Positions 1-7,300 of a stretch of DNA of 12,897 nucleotides are shown piece after piece. The notes below the pieces were generated by a model. That model searched no databases. It saw nothing but the letters and a program-made list of their open reading frames with translations, and was not told where the DNA came from. Made by a program: the position numbers and the translations under genes. How positions within the stretch are numbered: the first letter of the stretch is position 1; each line of letters opens with the position of its first letter. Source of the DNA: Thalassiosira profunda (taxonomy: Eukaryota; Bacillariophyta; Thalassiosirophyceae; Thalassiosirales; Thalassiosiraceae); assembly GCA_036939355.1 (NCBI GenBank), contig JALLAP010000448.1, forward strand, positions 1 to 12,897, given 5' to 3'.

Positions 1-412
1 TTCCTCTTTCCGCGGCGGTCGTTCGAGCCGATTTCGATATCATGTGGCGGTGAGAGTCCCTGAGCAAGCCAGTCTCTGCACTCGACCCGTTGGAACCTTT
101 CCTGGCGAACCCTGGGCCTCGATGATTGCTCGACGACATCTGGCTCAGGCGGCTCTTGTAGCAGGAAACCTCCTCGCCATCCATCAAGTCTTGGTCGTAG
201 AGGAAGTCGCGATAGCTGTTGAGGATCTGGGACGTCCGCTTGGCGAGGAGGGCATCCTTCTGCAACGCGTCCTTGCTCTTGGAAGGCTTCCTGTCGCCGG
301 CGTCCTCATTTGGAGATTCGTCGACGATGGCCAAGCTATCGCTGATTTCGCCGCCACCGTATGTCAGCGTGGCGTCCAACGTTTCGATGGGGGTAGGCGG
401 AGGGTGGTTCAT
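1..412 (-). CDS. Unrecognised protein, 5' part only (runs off left edge)
   Basis: Reading the minus strand from an ATG at 412-410, the frame stays open through 137 codons to the window edge, so the C-terminal part is missing. The protein starts MNHPPPTPIETLDATLTYGG, followed by an acidic, serine-rich stretch and a lysine-rich segment (about residues 40-58). Next comes a more hydrophilic-aromatic stretch containing the string LNSYRDFLYDQDLMDGEE (about residues 63-80), then a Ser/Gly/Arg-rich low-complexity tail. I see no signal peptide, membrane segment or recognisable domain, and I do not recognise the family. Support comes from the absence of stops in a GC-rich region, GC-rich third codon positions and a sensible start. 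A G-box (CACGTG, 454-459) lies about 40 bp upstream. An intron further on is possible but not visible here. Plus-strand ORFs over the same bases look like antisense shadows. Confidence 0.55.
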   Translation of the reverse strand, partial: MNHPPPTPIETLDATLTYGGGEISDSLAIVDESPNEDAGDRKPSKSKDALQKDALLAKRTSQILNSYRDFLYDQDLMDGEEVSCYKSRLSQMSSSNHRGPGFARKGSNGSSAETGLLRDSHRHMISKSARTTAAERG

Positions 413-1020
413 CTTGGTGTGCGCCTATGCGGGGGTTGAAGCAGATGAGCACGCACGTGATATGTGCACGCTTCGATCGACGTCCGATGGAGCGGGGGCT
501 TCAATTTATGGAGTGGCATCTAGCTTGTTTGAAAGCCGACGATGAAGGGAAGCCTTGGGCGCAGTGCCAACGGCGGGCGCCGCCGCCGGCGGAGAGAAGC
601 CCCCCCCTCTCGGGCGGGACGGAGAAAGGCTTCTCTGTAAAAAATAACGTAGGAATTAGTATTCCGGTATCTTGCCGCTCTCCTCCTTCCGCCTCTCACC
701 CCCCCGCTGGTCGAGCTACGATGCTGATGATGGAGACCATCTAGCTGTCCAGACCCACCAGCTCCAAGTATGTTCAGTACTTGCTCGTTCGACAGTCGTC
801 TTTTCGACACGCAGTTGGTGGAAGTTTTGCTGGTATCCTGAATTTACTTTAGCCGCTGCGGTATCCTTGAAGATCTCTCTTCTGCCTTTCCACTCCCTTC
901 TAACTCTTGCAAATCGCGCTGCATTGGTGCCGTATGATGACTCAACTATTATCGTTAGCAACAAGTCTCAAAATTGTGCAGCCGCAAGCAATACCGCCGC
1001 AAGTCTGTCGCCGCCGAAGC
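413..1020. other. Intergenic: 3' flank of HSF-like gene and upstream region of left-edge gene
   Basis: No convincing gene lies here; short ORFs on both strands have no coding character. Both flanking genes point left, so this stretch should hold the 3' UTR of the HSF-like gene and the promoter of the left-edge gene. Visible motifs are CACGTG (454-459), GTGCAC (464-469) and GACGTC (479-484). All three are palindromes, and the first and third have the ACGT core bound by bZIP or bHLH factors. A 9-bp inverted repeat (593-601 with 628-636) flanks a C/G-rich loop. Any regulatory role is inference. Confidence 0.4.
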
Positions 1021-2520
1021 TCAAACCGCAGCATTTCTTCGCTCCGCCAGCATTGCCAGCGACTGCCGATCGATTGTGTCCGACAGACCGCGCATCTCCG
1101 CGGAAGGCGGACCACTCGGGCCCAACCCCACGGGGCGCGAGCGTATTTGGCGCATCCGACTCTGTTCCAAGAACAGGGCTGTCATAGCGTCCAGGGAGCT
1201 GGACGGAGGAGGCACCGCCACCGCCGGGGCCGGGGGATAGCGAAAGGCGGGGCGTGGCGGTCCTGCCATCTCCGGCGCTGTGTTGTGGGGTTGCAACGCC
1301 GCCACAGCAGCAGAGACGACGTCGTTGGTGGCGCGCCGGACTGCGGCGTCAGAGGGCGCCTGCGGCAGGGCCCTCGCCGCAGCTGCAAAAGAGGAAGCAA
1401 CGGCCGGCGGAAGCATTGCCAGCGGAGGCAGATAAGTTGAACCCATCGACAGGGCGTGCAGCTCCGGAAAGGTGGGCAGGCCGCCAAGGCTGTTGCCCAG
1501 AGGGTTGCCCGGGTGATTGCCAAGTAAGCTCATTGGATTGTGGGCGAAGCTGGGCGTCCCAAACCCCGAAAGACCTTGCCTCGTCCGGGCCGTCGCGGCA
1601 ATCATCTGCTCCAGCGCCTGCGATTGCAAGAGGAGCTGAGAGATGGCGGCGTTTTGGAATTGGCGCGGCGCATTCCCCGGGAGCAGAGATTGGAGCTCGG
1701 GGGGCGTCACGGGCCGGGCCTTTGCGTTGCGTCCCCGGGCCTTTCCGGCATTGGCATTCTTAGACTTGGCCTTGGGTTTGTTCCATTGAGGCTGCGGGGC
1801 GTTGGCACTATCGACAAGAGAGCTGTCCTTCCCGGGCTCGTCCTCGTCGTTAGACTTGGCACCCTCCTCCCCGGTTGCCTCGGCGTCGGGCAGCTTCATT
1901 TGGAGGCACGCCTCCCAATCTCCCTTCCGGAACATGGGATGGCGATACACGTTGACCTCGGGATACTTCGGGTCGTTGGTCGATTCGAAGCCCCTGCAAC
2001 GAAAAGGAATCAAATGGCACAGGTGAACGTTAGCCGCATAATGTTTGATGTTAAGAGAGGACAAAAGTTCATGTCACGGGTCCACTCACCACTTCGCCAG
2101 CAGCCCCGCGAACTCCGCAAACTCCACCGTCTCCCCCACGCCCTTCCCGAACGCCTCGGCGTGCATTGGCAGCACGTTGCGCGCCAGCATGTCCGGGTTG
2201 ACCACTACAAACGAGCACCCGTCGGAGAGGAATGTGATGGCATCCTCGTTGTGCGGGGCACTCATGACGCCGAGCAAGATGGCCGGGAAGGAGGCGTGGT
2301 CGCGGGGCGAAGACTTGCTGGAGCGCCGTTTGGAGACGCGGCGGGGTTTCTTCTTGGGCCGGGGCGCGGCGGCGGCGGCCGGGGCGGGCCGCTTCGTCGG
2401 AGGGCGGAGGGCGCTCGCCTCGCTGGATGCGGAGGCGGACGAGGGCCACCGCTCGGAGGACGCCTCGGCCTCGGCGGCGAGGGTGGCGATGCTCGCGAGG
2501 GCGGCGAGGGGGCACGCCAT
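1021..2520 (-). CDS. HSF-type (heat shock factor-like) DNA-binding transcription factor, two exons
   Basis: Exon 1 runs 2520-2090 and exon 2 runs 1993-1021. They join in frame to give 467 residues and a TGA stop. The splice restores ...LLAKW-GFES..., the site matching the HSF recognition helix and following aromatic-Gly-Phe. The N-terminus is low-complexity (Ala/Ser), followed by a basic nuclear-localisation-like cluster at about residues 54-68 (PRPKKKPRRVSKRR). The HSF-like winged-helix domain covers about residues 78-178. It starts FPAILLGVM, has an FLSDG...F strand-helix, the helix region EFAEFAGLLAKWGF, and ends at the wing YRHPMFRKGDWEACL, which matches the HSF (Y/F)xHPxFxRG pattern. The rest is Pro/Ala/Gln/Leu-rich with only a short possible coiled segment (SQLLLQSQALEQMIA), so a standard HR-A/B trimerisation coil is not obvious. 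It probably acts in the nucleus as a transcriptional regulator. The domain is divergent, so heat-shock function should not be assumed. Confidence 0.8.
1994..2089 (-). other. Spliceosomal intron in the HSF-like gene
   Basis: This 96-nt minus-strand intron has donor GTGAGT (from 2089) and acceptor TTGCAG (ending 1994). Exon 1 ends with TG and exon 2 starts with G, together forming the Trp codon before GFES. Unspliced reading meets TGA directly after the Trp codon. Splicing gives a continuous HSF domain, which is strong internal support for both splice sites. Confidence 0.85.
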
Positions 2521-3213
2521 GGTAGATTGTTAACGGGGCAGGGGCCGGCTGGCCTGGACGGTGGATGTGCCGTCGATGTCGCGAGTTCGGCAGACGCCGC
2601 AACCTCGCTGACACAGAGTCGGGTTTACGGCGAGGCGGATGGAATGGGCCTTGATGGTGATCGTAACACTTGCAATGGGCTTGACGGCGAGGCCGTCGCC
2701 GTTGTGTGTGGGCTGTTTGATCCTCGCTCTGCGTTAGGCCTTGATTTGTTTGCTCTTTTCGCCTCGCTTTGCCGTGCAAAAATTGCGACGAAAAAGGGCA
2801 GTTCCCAAAAAGTGAGAGTCATCCTGGCGGTCATGCGACCCTTTGAGTGTCCGTGTCCATTTCGGGGTTTCGGTGAGACACTACTTGATCAGCCTCTTTG
2901 AGCTTCATGCGAACATTGCTTTACAAATCTCCTCCTGCATTATTTCTTCCGAAATCTAGAATCTGGTAAGATATAATATTATTTTTGACAAAGCTTGGAG
3001 CTCGATTGTCGTTCTGCAGACAATTGTCCAACCATTAGATGTCTGCGGTACACAGACCGGCACTGGACCGATTTTCGCTCGCCGCGAAGAAGCTAGCAAA
3101 TTTGGGTAATTTGCGACAAAGTCCTGTCCGATTCCTTTCCCGAGCGTCTCATTCGGTTTCCTTTTTTTGCAACTTTCGCAACGCGACACCTCAGCTGGCG
3201 ACACTTCAACGCT
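2521..3213. other. Intergenic: upstream region of the HSF-like gene
   Basis: I see no gene that I can support. On the minus strand this is the 5' UTR and promoter of the HSF-like gene. The GC-rich part (about 2521-2720) passes into a mixed and then AT-rich stretch around 2935-2995, including a tataatattattttt run. No clear TATA box or canonical heat-shock element array was found. A 124-codon minus-strand ORF crosses from here into the adjacent foldback element and is not coding-like. Confidence 0.4.
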
Positions 3214-3484
3214 TAGGCTTGGGCGGATAGGGGGGAAGCCGCGAGGATTCCGGGGGGGATACACCCATTTTTGCACCCCGAAAATACGGGGGGACCTACG
3301 TAGGAACTCGTAGGATACATACCATGTCAAAGGGTTAACCCTAGCCCATTTGGGACAATTGGGACTCCATGGCCCGTTTGGGACCCAAATGGGCCCAAAT
3401 GACCCGATTTCGGCCCAAAACAGAGCCCCCCGGCGCCCAATTTTCCGGGGGGGCGCACCCGGCCCCCCTATCCGCCCAAGCCTA
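3214..3484. mobile_element. MITE-like foldback element with 20-bp perfect TIRs and TA flanks
   Basis: GGCTTGGGCGGATAGGGGGG (3216-3235) is the exact reverse complement of the sequence at 3463-3482. TA sits immediately outside each copy (3214-3215 and 3483-3484), as expected for a TA target-site duplication. The interior (about 227 bp) is non-coding and rich in G/C homopolymers. It holds a secondary inverted repeat (3344-3354 with 3384-3394, core CCCATTTGGG), a direct repeat TTCCGGGGGGG (3248-3258 and 3443-3453), and the palindrome CCTACGTAGG (3295-3304). No transposase is encoded, so it would depend on one supplied elsewhere. The class is unassigned; TA duplication is compatible with Tc1/mariner-like and several other groups. 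TA is itself palindromic, so it could simply be part of the inverted repeat. Confidence 0.65.
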
Positions 3485-3487
3485 CTC

Positions 3488-3520
3488 GTGGGACCTCCAA
3501 TTTATTGGCAAAGCGCGGGC
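3488..3520 (+). repeat. Candidate left terminal inverted repeat
   Basis: GTGGGACCTC (3488-3497), a 12-nt spacer, then AAAGCGCGGGC (3510-3520). The same two words in the same order, with a 13-nt spacer, occur on the opposite strand at 9163-9130. Two colinear 10- and 11-bp matches with near-equal spacing are unlikely by chance. The spacer is not conserved, so the repeat is diverged, or it could be a shared promoter motif instead. Confidence 0.5.
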
Positions 3521-4167
3521 CCGCCCACGAAAAATCACAACTCCAACCCACCAAAAAAGCCGCCCGCTCCCCAATCACCAGAATCATGGCGGTGCTATCT
3601 CCCCCATTCCTCCGGCGCCGCCGCCGATACAGCCATGCCCAGCACATCGCCGTGGAGCCCTCTCTCCCCGCCATCGTCTGGCGCCCCCGATTCCGCCGGC
3701 CCTGCGAGCGCGTGGCTAAAATCCGCCCCTGAGTTTGCTATCATGCGACGCCCCCGCTGCCGCCGACGACGATGCTAATGAGGTAAATAATAATGCTGAT
3801 GCTCTTCATAATCGTACCTGCCATCACATCACATCTAATTCATTATGCTGATAATATTTATCGAAGTTCTCGGCCAGGGCGTTGGCGCTCCGCATTCATT
3901 TATGTTGCAAAATGGGCGCGGCTCGTTTTGCAAAGAGAGCAAACTCACGTGCCGCGTTGATGGCGAGGCTCTCGACGGCGCGTCTCATCTATTCGCCGGG
4001 GCGGTGCTACTGGGTGGCAAACCGTGTCACCACAACCGAAATTCCTCCCTCTACTCCTCCGTTACTTCGAATTGCGTCCGGGAAGCGCGCGGGCCGGGCG
4101 TGTGGGGGATTGATTTGCAGCGGGGGGCGTGCGGGGGATACGTTGCGGGGGATACGTTCGGCGCCGT
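3521..4167. other. Stretch without a supportable gene
   Basis: Several short ORFs overlap on both strands, but none has a domain or consistent coding character. The best plus-strand candidate starts with ATG at 3586 and encodes only a 48-residue Arg/Pro-rich peptide. Composition shifts sharply to AT-rich at about 3775-3860, where ATGCTGAT occurs twice (in AATAATGCTGATG and CATTATGCTGATA contexts). It then returns to GC-rich sequence. An AG|GTAAAT donor-like site occurs near 3781 on the plus strand, but no matching exon frame is open across it. Confidence 0.35.
4131..4158. repeat. Perfect tandem repeat, 2 x 14 bp
   Basis: GCGGGGGATACGTT is repeated twice without a spacer (4131-4144 and 4145-4158). 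It lies about 10 bp beyond the stop codon of the minus-strand coding-like stretch ending at 4168. No function is apparent. Confidence 0.8.
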
Positions 4168-4360
4168 TCAGGAGTAGAAGGTGATGGACATCCTCACCGT
4201 GCTGTACTTGGCGGGGGAGGTGGGGTAGTTGACGATGCACTTGGCGGGAGGGTGCGTGGACTGCAGATGTTGCCCGTGGAGGATTCGTCCGCTGCTGCCC
4301 ACCGTCGCAAAACGATGCGTCACCGCCGAGGAACAAATGAAGAGGTGAGTCAGTCCTCGT
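4168..4360 (-). CDS. Possible orphan 3'-terminal exon (minus strand), origin unclear
   Basis: A minus-strand frame ending in TGA at 4170-4168 encodes a C-terminus reading ...CIVNYPTSPAKYSTVRMSITFYS. The last roughly 25 codons almost all end in C or G, a strong coding signature, and the residue mix looks like folded protein rather than GC-driven low complexity. Upstream the frame is closed by a TAA at about 4363-4361, just past the transposase stop, and there is no start codon near. It may be the last exon of a host gene split by the transposon, cargo inside the transposon, or an alternative last exon of the transposase transcript. No acceptor site is convincing. The protein family is not recognised. 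Confidence 0.35.
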
Positions 4361-4364
4361 TATT

Positions 4365-7300
4365 TTACAGAACCGGCTTGTACATGAAATTTGCCTGGAA
4401 GGCCCACGTCTTCCAGGCATAGTTGAACCGCTTTGCCGACATGCCCGTCTTGAAACCCGTTTGCATTAACCCTGATCTTTTGGACACGTTCACTCCCCTC
4501 TCATTTCCAGATCTATCACTCGAGACGCAGCCGGCAAATATGGTTTGAACCCCGGTGAAGCGCTTGTCGCTTTTTGCTGCTGGCGGCTGGAGAGCCATTT
4601 GGCGGCCCTTTTGCCACGCGGCCAACTTTCCGCGGTAGCCACGATCAAGGATATTGGTGAAGGCGACCACTTTTCCGTCGACACGGTCTTCCTCCTGGAA
4701 CTGCTTTTGCTCCTGCAAATACCCTGCGCGATCGTGATAGTCGGTATCCGAGCAACCGTCTCCCCACAAATCCTCAACGCCCAACCAGCCACACAGCTGC
4801 CCAAATACGCCGCCTTTGAAGCAGTTCTCGCCATAGTACTCGCTGTAAGTGGCCCGTTGCAAGCTTGCATCGCTGAATGCAACGGCTGATATGTTTGTCA
4901 TGTCCCACATGATCGCTCGATAACCATCGTATCTTCGCCACTTTTCTTTCTTCCGGCAGGCCATGTCCTCTTCGTACGATGCAAACCTCGGCCAGCTCAT
5001 CAAAGCCGCCATGTCCAGCGCCGCCTTGCTGTCCTTCACGCGGTTGATGTGGCGCTTATCGATGCCCCACGCCTTCTCCATGTCCTGTTGGCGACAGTTG
5101 GTTTTGCCGTGCTTCCACTCAAAATAAAGGACCCACTCCTCGAATGGCGTCAACGAGGTGACTCTGCTCCGAATTCGGCTGAAATCTCCATTGCAAACGA
5201 CGATGATGTAAGCGAACATGGTGGCCATATCGCGGAAGACAGTCCTTCTCTTCACATCTTTGCCTTTCATGGTGCTGGGCGTTACTGTTGGTGGTCTCTT
5301 GGCGCTGAGCTTCTCTTGGTCCAGAGGAGGCTCGAGCTGCTCCTTTCCTTTGGCTGGTTTCTTTCCTTTGGGCGGTTTCTTTTTGGATGGCGATGTGGCA
5401 TGCAATGGCACAGCTTTGAACACAGCTTCGCGCCTAGACGAATGCGTGTTGGAAGGGACGAGCCCAGCGGCGTTCGAAACGGCAGGGCACATTGGCACCA
5501 ATGCAGTCTGGGCGTCCGTCGAATCATTCTCAGCAAGCTGCTGCGCCAACATCATTGCGGCAGCAGCCTCTCCTTCTGCGACAAGGGTTGCCTGCTCTGC
5601 TGCGACCTTTAGCCTCTTCGCCGTCTGGAGCTCAGTCTCGTCGTCCACCGGCGCACTAGGAACGGTCAGGGGCGAGGATCCTTTAGCGATGGCTTCATTG
5701 AGTGCATTCAGTTGAGTCTGCCGGTATCGGTCGTGGCCCACACCCTTCGAAGAATCGGATGGCAATTGCGACGATTTTGGCCCAGCGCCGGCGATCAGAG
5801 TGAGCTCGTACTTTCTCTTGTGCGTTTTCCCTTCGTGTTGCACGCTGAACGTGTATTCCTTCTTCTCCACAGGATGGCAGCTACAAACCCTTAAACCCTC
5901 CTGCCTGTCATCTCGTTTCCCTCTGATACGATCCATCATCTCGCGTCGAAGCTCCTTCTTTGCTTTGTATGTGAAGAGCTTATTCAGGGACGCGTCCGCA
6001 GGCGGCTCTTTGGGGTACGGTGGGACCCGACGAAACGACAGACCGGGAATGTCAGAGCAGGAAGTGATGCAGCAGCCATTCTTCGCGCAGCTGTTGTTTG
6101 GAGCAGGACCGCTTCTCCACCCACCGTCCCGGGCCTTCTTTGGCGGAGAGGGCGCATCGTCAAGCACGGATTGGGAGCGGTCTTTCCTTTTCGCCGGTGA
6201 TGGAGTGACGGGGTGCTGAGCAGGAGTGTTGGCCGGTTGGTTGATGTTGGCAAGCTGCGTTGCTGTCTGGCGCATTGAGCGTTTCTCGCAACTATCAAGG
6301 AACGACGTCCATTCTTTTTGGGCAAGCGACAGCTTCTCTGCGTAGTCGTTCAGATCGATCGACTGCTCCTTCCGGCGATGTTCGAACAGCCTGAACCCAG
6401 CAAACTCGTATGTGGACGGGTTGATTCCAGCCGCATTCATAACAATCCCAGCCTGGTGATAGTTGGGCACGAATTTGACGATCTCCTCTTGCGGGTCCAA
6501 GTTCGCTTTGGGGTTTGCCCGGCGAAGGAGAACCTTTGCTTTGTGCTCCGGCGAATCGAATATGACGTTGGCGATGCAGCCAATCTCGTCGCCCTCGGGG
6601 GGTTTGTGAACCCGGCCCCACTCCTTCCTCCGCTGGGTCCCGGTGCGGTAGGACTGCAGCATCTGATAGAGGGTCGAGCGGTCGGCGACCTCCTCTGCAA
6701 TGGATACGTCGCCGCAACCGTTCATGAGGGTCAAAACGCTGCGCTTGATTGACTGAATGGCGTCGCTATCCCATGTATCCTTCTCAACGTTGGCCGAGGT
6801 CACCATCGACGAAAGCTCCAGCAGCATGTGCTCTCCGAGGTCCTCCGCGATGAGGAGCACGAGCAGGAACGCCCGCGCGAGAGTGTGCACGCACGCTGAT
6901 CTCCCGTTTTCTTTGGAGCCACTCTTGCAATCGCAATCGCTACACAACAACTCATCTTTGGTCAGCACGGTGTCGCCGGCGTACACTGCCTTCTTCATCG
7001 AGGCGGGAATGGGCGTTGAAATGTGGATGCCGACCTTGCCTTCGTACAGAATGAGCTTCGCCGTTTTGTTGTCCAGAGATTCTGTTCTGCTGTCGAGAGC
7101 GTGGCGCAGGCAGCGGCGCAGGAGGCGGTACCCAATGTCGACCCGGCACTGCTTTGCAAAGTCAATGAACATTTTTGGCATTGCAGAATAGACCGCGCCG
7201 TCCTTCTCCCAGTCCGTGTGCTTCTTCTTCCCGTCGCCAAATTCGATGAATGAGGCAAACAGCTCCAAGATGGCTGGAAGGTGCTTCTCGTCGATCTCGC

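Noticed and set aside
1021..2064. 347-residue minus-strand protein starting at 2064
   Set aside because: Its first 24 residues come from reading through the intron; the spliced model from 2520 restores the HSF-like domain.
1540..2901. 453-codon plus-strand ORF covering the HSF-like gene
   Set aside because: It is antisense to the HSF-like gene, is rich in Gly/Arg low complexity typical of GC-rich shadow frames, reads across the minus-strand intron, and shows no domain.
2940..2960. Possible heat-shock element (TTC/GAA units)
   Set aside because: TTC and GAA triplets occur but their spacing (1, 4 or 5 nt) does not fit the 2-nt alternation of a real HSE array.
2956..3330. 124-codon minus-strand ORF
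   Set aside because: It runs from the MITE-like element into the upstream region of the HSF-like gene, has no domain and no coding-like codon use.
3586..3780. Small plus-strand gene with donor-like AG|GTAAAT near 3781
   Set aside because: All three frames are closed by stops before the donor, so no exon can use it.
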